From Sophora flavescens (lineage: Eukaryota > Streptophyta > Magnoliopsida > Fabales > Fabaceae), in assembly GCA_030762895.1 (NCBI GenBank), contig CM061070.1:101134259-101198258 (forward strand): a stretch of 64,000 nt of DNA, in the 5' to 3' direction. Position 1 is the stretch's first letter. Each line of letters starts with the position of its first letter. The position numbers and the translations under genes are program-made. A model generated the notes under the pieces. It saw only the letters and a list, made by a program, of their open reading frames with translations, made no database searches and had not been told where the DNA came from. This document shows, piece after piece, positions 23,635 to 35,600 of this stretch.

Positions 23635-24826
23635 ATGGAACCAGCACCAGAAGGTGGACGTGGACGAGGACGTGGACGCGGTCGTGGACGTGGACGTGGT
23701 CACAGAGGCGGTCCAATTGGCGGTCGTGCCAACATGAATGCGAATTATGACGGCGGGATGGACTTCGCTGCCCAAGCTTTGGCTGACGTTGCTGCTGCCA
23801 TAGCTCTTCAGACGGCTAATGCTGCTGTCCAGAACCAACAGGAGCAACAGAGGGCAGAACAAGCTGCAGAGGGAAGACATTTGGATGCTTTTCGATGTCA
23901 AAATCCATCACAGTTTGATGGGGACGTGGATCCAATAAAGGCTGATCTTTGGATTCAAGAGCTCGAGAAGATCTTTGAGCTGGTTCACACCCCAGAGGGA
24001 GCAAAGGTGCCTTATGCAACATTCCAACTGATTGGAGATGCTGAATACTGGTGGGAAGGCACCAGACAACTGCTGGTAGCTGACCATCACGCGATCACTT
24101 GGGGAGTATTTTGCAACAAATTTCTGGACAAATATTTTCCCCAGAGTGCTCGGACAGAGAAAGAGTAGGAATTCCTGAGGCTGAGACAGCGGGACATGAC
24201 AGTGGGGGAATATGGGGCAAGGTTTGAGTCCCTTGCCAAATATTTTCGCTTTTTCCAGAACAACCCCGATGAGGAATGGAATTGCGAAAGGTTCGAAGAC
24301 GGTCTTCGCTTCGAGATCAAGGAATCTGTGATGCCATTGGAAATCCAGAATTTCCAAGCCTTAGTAGAGAAGTGTAGAAAAGTGGAACTAATGAGGAAGG
24401 AAAGAGGCAATAGAGAAAGCATTGCGGGGACCCACTCGTTCCAAAGACCAATATCAAAATCAGAATCAGAAAGGGAAGCAACATCAGAGGGAACCTTATT
24501 TCCGGCCACAAGGGAATGACCAGAATCAACAAAAGCATCGTTCTAATAATTATGAATCGGGAAGAGGAAGTCAACAGAACCAAAACCGAGACCAAGTTAG
24601 GAGATGTTACAAGTGTGGAGACCCATACCACATGGCTAATGTTTGCCCACGCAAAGGAGTGAAGTGTTTCAATTGTGGACAATTAGGACACTTCTCAAGG
24701 GATTGTAATGCACCGAGGTTTGAAAAGCCTGTCAACACCTTAGGAACTGATAGACCCACGGCGAAGGGAATAGTCTACACCATGAATGGCGCTGAAGCTT
24801 CACAATCTGACGATCTTTTACAATAG
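23635..24826 (+). pseudogene. Retrotransposon gag, broken
   Basis: This is a capsid/nucleocapsid protein. It starts MEPAPEGGRGRGRGRGRGRG, a Gly-Arg-rich N-terminus. A retrotransposon gag domain follows (AFRCQNPSQFDGDVDPIKAD, then YWWEGTRQLL and DKYFP). Two CCHC knuckles close it: CYKCGDPYHMANVC and CFNCGQLGHFSRDC. A TAG at 24166-24168 interrupts SARTEKE/EFLRLRQRDMTVGEY, and a frameshift near 24425 moves the knuckle part to another frame. The protein ends SDDLLQ. No pol frame follows: 24827-25470 holds only decayed non-coding sequence. This copy cannot make Gag. Confidence 0.88.
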
Positions 24827-25446
24827 AAGTAGTGTTGAAAAATTTCACAATTTGAAGGTGTTATGGTAGTGGTCTATAATTCTAAGTTGTAATAGGATTC
24901 TAAGTATAATCGCGTTTTGACGCCCTTGAGTATTTGACTCTCTAGGGTCTCCTATGTTACTAGTCTTTCCAATGAAGGTATGTTTCTTATGACTTTGGGA
25001 ATAAAAGTCTCCTTAAGAAATTTATTCCAGTTCCCTTCTCTTTTGATTGTTGTGGTCAGTTTAGACTTCGGATCCAATCTTTCTTTTCCTAGAGTTATGA
25101 ATTGCCTTGTTGTTGCATGGGATGGGTATGTTTATAAAAGAAGTTTCTCGATGAAACTTAGTCTAATCACTTTTACTTTTGGTGGAAGTGATTCAGTTTG
25201 AATTCTTATCGAACTGCAACTCTTTTAAATTGTTGACCAGGAAATTCTAGTGAAAGGAGAAACTTTTTAGATTCATGATTGTAAATGTGTACCGATCATA
25301 CATTTTTACATCCCTGAATATACTAAAGGATCTTAATACATTAGATGTTTCTGTATTCTTTTGGATCGATGAAATTCTTTTAGATACTTTCTTCTGATAG
25401 TATGATCTGGATGGTGAGAGATCCTGTTAAGTTTATAGTTACGTAA

Positions 25447-25481
25447 TTTCGAGGACGAAATTCTTTTTAGAGGGGTAGAGT
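25447..25481 (+). other. Polypurine tract region before the 3' LTR
   Basis: TTTCGAGGACGAAATTCTTT is followed by AGAGGGGTAGAGT directly before TGTAAC. The purine stretch AGAGGGGTAGAG is the expected plus-strand primer. The upstream motif is typical of Tekay/Del-like chromoviruses and recurs before 63131. Confidence 0.75.
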
Positions 25482-28400
25482 TGTAACACCCTGTTTTTCA
25501 TATGCTTCTTTATCGGTAAATACATGCTTTAATGTATTTATTTTCGATAAAATCCATAAGATGATTTTATTTAAAATAAAATCATTTTCTTGTGTTGTTT
25601 TACCATATGAAGTCCCAATAAAATTTTCAGTCAAAAATTCAGACGAAAACCGGTCTGGGTTCTCACTACCGCTACAAGTTTACTGAGCTAGAAACAAAAT
25701 TTTAATTCGTGAACGAGACAGTTAGTGTTTTTATGATGTTTTGTGTGGGTTTGGTAAATTTTCGAATTTTGTTGTCCGGGAATAAAATATAATATTTTAT
25801 CCGGACGAAACCTTCAGAAAATACGATCGGATGTGCAACCGGTTACGTATTTAAGTAGTTAAAGGAACCCTAAAGGAGGAGAAAAGGCTTGATGGGAAGT
25901 CTCATTAAATGTTTATGACACACACTAAGAAAAAGTAAATCCTTACTTCCCTCCAAAATCTTACTTTTCATCTTTCTCTCTCCAATCACATCACATCACA
26001 TTAACTCTTTAACCTCTCTACAAGCAACCACCTTCTTTCTTCTTCTTTCTTCTCTTCTTCCTATCCAAAACCATTCCCCCCTCCATCTTACTCTATAAAT
26101 ACCACTCATCAACTTCACTTCATCACTTTCCTTTCTCCTACTCCATTAAAACCCTTAAGTTTTCATCTTTTCTTAACTTCAAGCTTCCAAAGCTCTAGTT
26201 TTTCTTCTTCTTTTCACTAAGTGTTCTTCATCAAAGTTGTTCCTCTTGCTTAGGTTAATACTCTCATGTATTCTTTTCTTTAAAAACTTCATCTTTTTCT
26301 AAAGTTTCTTCCTTATGTCATATATGAGCTTTTATCTTCAAAAATCTCTCAAAAATGGTAGAAAACTCCTTTTGAGTTGAAACCAATTTCTATGGTCTTG
26401 TATTTACTTGTAGTTTAACATACTAAAAGGTTGTGTAAAACAAAGTTTCCTAACCTCTACTTTATAATGAGGCCGAACCATGCATATGGTTTAGATGGAT
26501 CTTGTTTCAACTGTTACAAATATGAGTTTGTATTTAAAGATTTGTTTTCCCAAAATGATCATGGACCAAGGCTCCTTTATGTTAAAGGATGCTATGTCTA
26601 AGGTGATTGGAAAGTTTAAATATTTTTACTCTACTTTTATGTCATTTATATTTATGCCATTTACTTTATGTCATTTACTTTATGTCATTTACATTATGTC
26701 ATTTACTTTTATGTCATTTATATTTATGCCATTTACTTTATGTCATTTACTTTATGTCATTTACATTATGTCATTTACTTTTATGTCATTTATATTTATG
26801 CCATTTACTTTATGTCATTTATGATTCATTTACTTATGTCATTATACTTTAATTATTTATAAGCCTATGTTGTTCTTACTTTATGTGCTTATGAGCTTTG
26901 TTATTTAAAGTCCTATGTTGCTTTCAAGATGATCATAGACTTGAGCTCCATAAGTTATTGGATTCTAAAAGGTCTAAGAGATTGGAAGAATTTAAAGATT
27001 TCTATCATAAAAACCCAAGGATGGCCGAATCTTAAAGGTTATGGACCTAGGGTGTTTCATTTTTCATTTATCCAAAGTGATCATGGTTTTGAGCTCCTTA
27101 CTATTAATGGATGCTAAACCCAAGAGATTGGAAAGTTTAAATGTTCCTAGCCTATTTTATTGGTCAAGACCGAATCTCCATCAAGTGTAACTTGGTGGGA
27201 TTTTTGTTCAAACTTTGTTTAAAGTAATCATGTTTTAAACTCCTAGCACTTAAGGATCATAAATCCCTAAGTTCATTGTGCTTTGGAAACTTCTAGCCCT
27301 AACTTCTCGATTGAGTTCTAATCCTTTGAACCTTGTGTCTTGAAACCTAGACTTTCATCCTAACCAACCTTGAAGAACGTCCGCGAAACTGTTTATTTTC
27401 TTGCATTCTCTTACCTTCTTAAGGTAAGAGGGGATTTCCTAAAGATATTCAATAACTGTATGCATGTGTGTATGTGTTTAATTGGATATTTACATGTTGA
27501 TTGAGCTTACTTGATTATCTAATGTACTTGAACTGTTATGCTATTATCTGATGTTGAACTGTACTTGTTCTCAATGATATAATGCATATATGATATGAAC
27601 TGCTTCAACTGTGATATTAGCATTGAACTGATGATATATACTGTTGATTGATTGAAAGTTTGCTAAGCCAGACGTGCGTCTGTGCTCAACCATAATAAGG
27701 ATTAAAAACCTTAATAAGATTTGAAGATGAAGGGATTGGTGTTCTTTTCCAAAAGCTCTCTAAACTTAAAATACTTATTTTAATTGTTGAAATGGTTTTG
27801 GTGTACTATTGTTGTACAAGAGAAAAATCCTTTTCGAACTATGTATCTTCAAGTGAAAACGTTCAAGATTATTTGGCAATATCCTATTGGGGGAAATATT
27901 TCAAAGAAAAAAGAATTTCAAAGATGCTTTATAAAAGATTTTCAAAGAAAAGGTTTTTCCTAAATATTTTAGAAACTTTCCGATAACCTAGATAGGTTAT
28001 CGAGGACTCGGTTTTGAATTTGTTTTTCACTGAACGAAAAATAAGTACTTATGAAAGATAATCTAGTACGCGAGACGTCGCCTCTAGTATTCAGTGATGC
28101 ACACGTGATCTTGAATCAATGTTAATTCGGGACTACGAGTCCTGGTTATGATGTTATGGCACGTGATCTTGGATCAGTGTTAATTCGGGACTACGAGTCC
28201 TGGTTATGATGTTATGGCACGTGATCTTGGATCAGTGTTAATTCGGGACTACGAGTCCTGGCTATGATGTTATGGACTGAGAGTCCAATTCTCGAAATTG
28301 AGGACAGTTCGTTCTGATTTCGTTGTGATGGACTTAGGTCCTAATCACGTTGTGTTGGACTGTGTATTCTAACCGCGTGTGATGAACATGATTAAGGGTG

Positions 28401-29491
28401 AAGGTTGTTTTCTACAACCACAAGCCTAGGACTGGTGCATCGGTCTCGGGCGTTGTGATTGAGCATTCGGACTGCGTGTCCTATGCTTCTAAGTTTTCAA
28501 GTGATGGGGAAATGATGATTAAGTCGTTAGCTTTGAGCTGCGACAGCGAAAAAGAATGAACACAAAGAAAACCTTTTAAATAAAATATTTTCTCATGTGC
28601 ATTTCCCCAAGCAGACGTGCTATTGATGAATAAATCAGATACAAAAGATGGTATCTGGGAGTCTGTCCATGTAAACCGAGTGAAGAGGCACATGTGACGT
28701 TGCTCGTCCTGAGACCTTAGTGCATGAGGGTAAGGAGGCAACTGCCCGGTGGGATAGAGATTGACCAACTCTAATTCTTCTCCAGTGAAAAACGGTGTTG
28801 ATATCTCATGAGATTAAGTTAGAGCCTGATATTGAAGTGCCATGCATATTTTCAAAGATCGACTGTGCGGGCTTGAGACCCTTTGATATAACACTGTTAT
28901 ATTGTGTATATGCATGATTTAACTGCTTATATGATTCTATGATGTATGTATCATGTATATGGTTGTTGTGGGATATATCTTATGATGGTATCTCACTCTT
29001 ACAATTATATCAGGTCTCTTCGGGTTTTGCTGTAGTACCTTGGTACTCTAGTGTCGATCTTGCAGAGGAGTCTTTCTAAGTCAATTGAAGACCTAGTGTT
29101 AGTGGTTGGGAAAGTATTCCGATTGGGGGTCTCTCCAATTAATATTTGATAGAATGACCAGCTTAGGAGTCTCAGTTGGGTTGTATATCTAAAGAGGTCG
29201 GTAAATATAGTGTGATATACATCCATCTACAGTTTGAACTTTTCTTCCGAAAGTGGAAACTTAGAGAAACGTTGTATGTCATGGTAACTTTGTTACGAAC
29301 ATGACTTTACATTTTAAATGTATGTATGATGGATTTCAGAGTTATCCTTATAGAAGAAAAATTTATGCCCCAGTTTTCTGACTTAAGAGAAAATAAATTT
29401 TCCGAAAGCAACCAGCAAATATTCTTTTAATTTAAATTCCGCATGTGTTACGTAAGTAATGCCCCGAGGGGGGGGGGGGGGGGGCGTTACA
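25482..29491 (+). repeat. 3' LTR (family A)
   Basis: It is the direct-repeat partner of 19445-23451 and shares all its internal features, including the poly-G run (17 G at 29468-29484). Substitutions are scattered, with a concentration in the first 600 bp. The coordinates follow from the target duplications. Confidence 0.93.
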
Positions 29492-29862
29492 ATGGGGAGT
29501 TAACCGCACCCACAAATGATATAAATACTACCGTTGCATTAGCTTTACTTACGTCAGTAGCATATTTCTATGCGGGGCTTTCAAAAAAAGGATTAGCTTA
29601 TTTTGGTAAATACATCCAACCAACTCCAATCCTTTTACCGATTAACATCTTAGAAGATTTCACAAAACCCTTATCGCTTAGTTTTCGACTTTTCGGAAGT
29701 ATATTAGATGATGAATTAGTAGTTGTTCTTGTTTGTTTAGTCCCTTTAGTAGTTCCTATACCTGTTATGTTCCTTGGATTCTTTACAAGTGGTATTCAAG
29801 CTCTTATTTTTGCTACTTTAGCTGCAGCTTATATAGGTGAATCCATGGAAGGCCATCATTGA
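29492..29862 (+). pseudogene. atpI: atpI, 3' part
   Basis: It continues subunit a after the retrotransposon: GELTAPTNDINTTVALALLT, SVAYFYAGLSKKGLAYFGKY, IQPTPILLPINILEDFTKPL, SLSFRLFGSILDDELVVV, and the end YIGESMEGHH-stop. The stator Arg of SLSFRLFGN is present, while the following Asn is Ser here. This half is open from the duplication to the normal stop, in contrast to the damaged 5' half. Confidence 0.94.
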
Positions 29863-30973
29863 CTAGTTTTCCAAATAATCCCCTTTTACGATTCAGTGTA
29901 TAAAAGTATAAAATATAAAAGATTACCAGGTAATTCTAAAAAAAAATTCTTTGTCTGATCAATTTCCCTCCAATGAATATTTTTTTTGTTCATTCAATTA
30001 TAACTATAACATGTTAACTATTTTTTATTAGATTAAGATATATTTAAAGATATTTTTTAGTCTATTAGATATTCGGAGCTATAATTTTGTATGATATCTA
30101 CGGTTTATGACGTGTGATTAAAAAAAATATGTTTTATATAACTAGAACATATTTCCGTTTGTTTCATTCATTCACACTCAAATCAACGATTAACTAAAAG
30201 AGAATTTTCGTAAATAATAATGAGATTTAGATTATTAAAATTATGATATTTCTATGCAATAATTCAGTCTAATGAATTGATTTACATTGATTATATCCAT
30301 ATCGGAGATAATAATCAAAAAAAGGGAAGGGGGACTTTCTTTTCAAAAAAAAAGTTAGATAAAAAAAATAGAGTAGGAGTGAAGGGCGTCGAACTAGGTG
30401 TATATAATCTAATCGCTAAAAGAAAAGACAACTTGTTCGTTTTTGGAGGTTTCAAAGCCAAGGGTGATTCTCAAATCCGATATTGAACCCAAGATACGAA
30501 TAATCAGTTTACGATATGGAAGAAACACGCATATAAGTGATATTAGATATTAACTAGTTATATATGAACTAACTATATATCTAAATTTGCCTATCTAAAC
30601 TTGCCCTGCTACTGTAAATTTAGCTAGGGAGTCAAAAAATGAAGCTCCTCCATTTCATCTATAATTGTGAATTGAATATTGAATGACTAAAGAAATGAAA
30701 TCAAGAAAAAGAACGAAGAATTAAAAGAATGATTTAAGATAAGAAATCAAATTGTATGGATTCACAAAAAAAAACTATGTGGATAGAAACAAAAAATAAA
30801 TAAATATCGAAGTAGTTTGGATAGTTCAATAAAAATGATTATCTCAATTCGGAATTCTTAATGACTTTTTGACGGGATAAATCTTAGTAGTTGAATAATT
30901 AATTCATAATTTTTTGGTTGATTGTATCATTAACTATTTTTCTTTTTTTTATTTGGGGTGCGAGGAATTTATC
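29863..30973. other. atpI-atpH spacer, non-coding
   Basis: This is an AT-rich plastid-type spacer of normal length. The small ORF at 30277-30486 is lysine-rich, matches nothing I recognise and is probably chance. Confidence 0.7.
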
Positions 30974-31219
30974 ATGAATCCACTGATTTCTGCCGCTTCT
31001 ATTATTGCTGTTGGGTTGGCCGTTGGGCTTGCTTATATTGGACCGGGGGTTGGTCAAGGCACTGCTGCAGGGCAAGCTGTAGAAGGGATTGCGCGACAAC
31101 CTGAGGCAGAGGGAAAAATACGGGGTACTTTATTGCTTAGTCTAGCTTTTATGGAAGCTTTAACAATTTATGGACTAGTTGTAGCATTAGTGCTTTTATT
31201 TGTGAATCCTTTTGTTTAA
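30974..31219 (+). CDS. atpH: atpH, intact plastid-derived ATP synthase subunit c
   Basis: The full 81-residue proteolipid of the CF0 c-ring: MNPLISAASIIAVGLAVGLA, then YIGPGVGQGTAAGQAVEGIA and RQPEAEGKIRG. The proton-binding Glu61 sits in LLSLAFMEALTIYGL, followed by VVALVLLFVNPFV. Two membrane helices with the RQP loop are kept and no substitution is obvious. It sits in plastome order between atpI and atpF. Being in the nucleus without a transit peptide or nuclear promoter, it is probably silent; its intact frame may reflect short length rather than selection. Confidence 0.9.
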   Translation: MNPLISAASIIAVGLAVGLAYIGPGVGQGTAAGQAVEGIARQPEAEGKIRGTLLLSLAFMEALTIYGLVVALVLLFVNPFV

Positions 31220-31297
31220 TCCTAAAAAAAAATCTCAAAATAAAAATAGGAATCGTAGAAAAATAATTAGTCTATCCATAAGAGGAGATGAAATCAT

Positions 31298-32607
31298 ATG
31301 ATAAATATAACCGATTCTTTCCTTTGCTTGGGCTTGGGTTACTGGCCATCTGCCGGAAGTTTCGGGTTTAATACCGATATTTTAGCAACAAATCCAATAA
31401 ATCTAAGTGTAGTGCTCGGTGTATTGGTTTTTTTTTTGGAAAGGGAGTGTGTGCGTGTTGTTTATTTCAAGAATAGGTTGGATCCAACCAACTGCACTTT
31501 TTCGTTATAACTAGGAAAAGGTGCATTATCCCGCGAATTACTTCTGAATAAATTAAGAAATAATATTTATAAGAACCATAGCATTTAGTGATTCATTGGT
31601 AAATCCACTTTGATTCTCCATCAACCAATAATTTTGGTTACCATCCATACCATGGTTAAAACTTAAGCAGTTTGTAGTCTAGATGCCGTGTAGTACTCTT
31701 TCTACCACTATGTTAATACAAAAATGGTTTAAAAAAAAAACAAATTTTTTCGATATAGAACACTCATGTCGATAAAATGACTTGAATCCTCTTTATGGTG
31801 AAAAATTGGGAAAATGGGTGTATTTAATGCCACCCCCTTTTTTACAATGCAGAATCGATGACCTATGTTATGTATAAATTAATAAGAATTCATTTGATTT
31901 GAAGAAAAAAAAACAACTTTGCTGACAATTATTTATTGGGTCAGAAGAGTCCTCCGAATAGTCTGGTCTTGTATTATTAATTCTTGTAGTATCACTAATT
32001 CTTGTATTAGTAATCAATTTCAATATTTTTTTAGAATATAAATAGAGAAGAGAGGATAGGCTCATTACAAAACAAAGATTGGGAAATTTCCCATTAAGTA
32101 ATTGAGTGTGAGAGCCAAATGAATCTAAAGATTCATGTTTGGTTCGGGAAAAGATCATAGACTTTTTGAAATGAATGGAAATAGAATCGACTTTCATTAA
32201 GTAATTTATTAGATAATCGAAAACAGAGAATCTTGAAGACTATTCGAAATTCAGAAGAACTACAGGAAGGGGCCATTGAACAGTTGGAAAAATCCCGGGC
32301 CCGCTTAAGGAAAGTCGAAACGGAAGCAGATCGGTTTCGTGTGAATGGCTATTCTGAGATAGAACGAGAAAAATTAAATTTAATTAATTCAATTTATACG
32401 ACTTTGTAACAATTCAAAAATTACAAAAACGAAACCATTGGTTTTGAACATAAAAGGGCGATTAATCAAGTTCGACAGCGGATTTTCCAACAAGCCTTGG
32501 AGGGAGCTCTAGGAACTCTGAATAGTTGCTTGAATAACGAATTACATTTACGTACTATCAGTGCCAATATTAGCATATTTGGGGCGATGAAAGAAATAAA
32601 GGATTAG
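31298..32607 (+). pseudogene. atpF: atpF with its group II intron, broken
   Basis: This is ATP synthase CF0 subunit b (I). Exon 1 (31298 to about 31446) reads MINITDSFLCLGLGYWPSAG, SFGFNTDILATNPINLSVVL and a hydrophobic membrane anchor. It carries small in-frame changes and then an indel near FFLERE. The intron begins GTGTGCGTG, as in plastid atpF. Exon 2 (about 32196-32607) reads LLDNRKQRILKTIRNSEELQ through ELHLRTISANISIFGAMKEI, then KD-stop. A TAA at 32407-32409 replaces Glu in TTLEQ. The intact intron shows a DNA origin. Confidence 0.92.
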
Positions 32608-32680
32608 TCCTTCTACTATAGTATAGAATATAGGCAAGGCATTATTTTTCTTCTGAAAAGAATTAAATTAAGAAATACTC

Positions 32681-35600
32681 ATGGTAACCATTCGTGAAGA
32701 TGAAATTAGTAAAATTATCCGTGAACGTATTGAGCAATATAATACAGAAGTAAAGATTGTAAATACCTGTGACACCCTAACTCGGGTCATCACATGTTTA
32801 CCCGTTTGCGGAAATAAAACTTAAATTTGCTGGTTACTTTCGGAAAATATTGTTTTCTCAACGTTCATCTTTTCAAAATATGGTGATAAATTTTTTTCTT
32901 TTAATCCTCAAGACAACAACAACGAAATCAAACCACACTTAAATACATACCGTATATAAGTTATACAGCTATACTGCCTCATATATTTTCACACCTAGAT
33001 CCTTACCAGTTTAATTTATTCTTAAAACATAATATAACACAATAGGACCTAAGCTGGTCATAACTAACTGACACTACCACCCATAGAAGCAGCAACAGCA
33101 TGCCCCGAACTAGACAGCCTTCTCCTTCTTGTAGAGGTCATACCCCTTGTGCGACTCTGATATGTTTGTAAGGGTGAGACGCCAATATATGGATTTAACA
33201 CGATAACTAAATGCTCGCACAAAAGAAGACACATACACATATACATATTTATAACAACATAAGCAATCCATATTATAACATACAGTTTATCAATGGGTTC
33301 CACACCCCAAACATCAACGTTGGAAAACTATGCACGAACACTTCAATTCATCATCTAAACATTCACAGTTAATCTCATGAGATATCTCCAACATTGTGAT
33401 GAGTTGATCGGACTCGATAGTTATAGTCCCACAGCCACAGACACGCAGTTAGAACACCAGGCACGCAGCCAGAATACCAGGCACGCAGCTAGAATACCAG
33501 GCACGTCTGCCAAATGCATGGAAAACACTCTGTTCTTGACGCTTTTCTTTGTGTTCGATCTTTCCTTACCGAAGATCAAAATGGCTTACGACTCACCCAG
33601 TTTTAACCATCTTTAAAACTTTCATTAAACAACAGGACCTCACAGTCCGAGTGCTCAATCACAACACCTCTCGACCGATGCACTAGTCAGAGGTTCGTGG
33701 TAATAGAAAACATCTTAAATGTTTAAATACGGTATACACCACGTATACAGTACAGAACCTCAAAGTCCAAATAACCCCAAGTTCATAACAACACAGAACC
33801 TTAGTACCCCGACGTCTCGGTTACTAAGTTCAACTGCACTATTAATTCTTGATTTTCAGAAATTCTTTTCAAATTGGAAATTCATTAATAAAATTCTTAA
33901 ATAATAAAAATTAGTTTTTCACAAACCAATGAGTCACTGGAGGTTTTAACTTCCTCAAAATATGCACTGCCGTTTCAAAATTCTTGCCGTCTACACTTTT
34001 CCAAATTTGCCGCACTTTTCATTTTAAAATCTTTTTAAGCCAAAATTTAGATTTTTCCACTTAATTAATTTTCTAAAATCATAATTAACTTATTTTCACC
34101 CATTAATTTCATAAAATAATATTTTATAATATTCCAGAATTTCTTACGTAAAACTTAGCAGTGCAAAAATATTTTCACGGTTTCACTCTCATTGTGACTC
34201 ATAAATTACTTTTACACTAACAAATCATTAAAATAATAATATTTCTCAAAACTCATTATTTTTCCAAAATAATATTTTCCACCACTCTCATCTTCCAACA
34301 TTTCCCATAAAACATTGAATATTATTTACACAGCTTATTAAAGCTTTTATCTGATTAATCGGTTGTGCACTGACCAATGTCAGGCTTCTCAAACAACACT
34401 CACAAATAACATTCAACAACAATTATCAGAATTATATCCCCAGGCAGATCATGCATCATAACAATATCATATACGACTGCAGATAATTAAATAAATTAAA
34501 AGCAGATCAAACACCGATACACAGATAAACAACACAACGTAAACAACAAAACAAATAACCACAACCACATATAAATCATATAAACCACACTACAAACAAA
34601 TAGTTATGGAGAAAAATCCCTCAGGTAAGCTCCCCTTACCTCTTGAAGACTCAAACTAACGGTTTCAAATAATCTCCCGATTTGATCCGGTTTCCTCCGT
34701 TGGCTTTAGGTCAAACCAATCCGATCGATTCCTTCATAACGAATTGAAACCAAAATAAATCAAATCAAACAAAAACATACTTGACTCATGGAGGTTAAGG
34801 TTCGGCCTCGACAACTTTTCTAGGTTAGGAATGTTAAAATTTTGTTAACTTAGGGATTTATGATCCATAAGTAAACATGATTAAGCACTTAATCTAAGAT
34901 CATGAACCAAGAACATGAACTAAAACTCATCTAGTTCCAAGAACTAGGGTTTCTGTTTTTCTCAAGATTTTAGGCTAGAGGTTTTAAAATTTTCTCAACT
35001 CTTGGATTTAACCAACATACAAAACCTAGAGTTGGATTAAAGTGTTACTAGACAACATTTGAATCAAAAATCCATCAAATATTCATAGCTAGGGTTTCGG
35101 CCTTTATGAAACAAATAGGTTAGGGTTTTATTTTTTGATATTATATGTCCTTACATACAAGAACTATCAAGGTACTAGAAGATTGAATCATGAATCAAGA
35201 CATGAAAATGAAACAAAATCTATGAACATCATTTTTCAATGGATTCAGTCAAGTCCAGAAATTAAGGAAATAAATTTCTCATGATCATATTCTTATATAT
35301 GATGAAAATAGATATGATTATGAGATTATATCAATTGGATTCATGTCAAAAGGATTTTTCTAGAATTAGTTATGAATTTTTGAAGAAAGCTTCAAGAACT
35401 TTGAATCATATGAAGAACATGATGATCAAAGGCATAAACTCAAGAATCTTGTGAAGAGAAAAGCTTAGAATAGCAAGATTAAGAGATACTACCTCTTGAT
35501 GATCAAAGAAAAGGATGATATTGATGATGTTCTTCACAAATTTCTCATGGTGTTCTTGAGAAACTTAGAGAGAAAGATGAACATGATGAGGGTTTAGAAC

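Larger units (their letters stand above)
19445..29491 (+). mobile_element. Gag-only LTR retrotransposon (TR-GAG type, Ty3/gypsy-like)
   Basis: It has two long LTRs (4007 and 4010 bp) starting TGTAACACCC and ending GGCGTTACA, with 5-bp target duplications. The internal region is only 2030 bp: a tRNA-iMet primer-binding site, a broken gag with two CCHC zinc knuckles, and a polypurine tract. No protease, reverse transcriptase, RNase H or integrase is present. LTRs with only GAG fit the non-autonomous TR-GAG class. The long LTRs, the iMet site and the TTCGAGGACGAAATTCTTTT motif before the polypurine tract suggest the Tekay/Del chromovirus lineage. The LTRs look about 98% identical by eye, so it is fairly young. 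It splits atpI. Confidence 0.88.

Noticed and set aside
23629..24682. Long antisense ORFs over gag
   Set aside because: They are shadows of the biased gag codons on the other strand, with no domain.
29443..29500. An ATG in the LTR extending the atpI 3' half upstream
   Set aside because: The extension is LTR sequence with a poly-G run. The plastid frame starts at the duplicated target site.
30277..30486. 69-codon ORF in the atpI-atpH spacer
   Set aside because: It is lysine-rich from A-runs, unknown in plastomes, and has no supporting signal.
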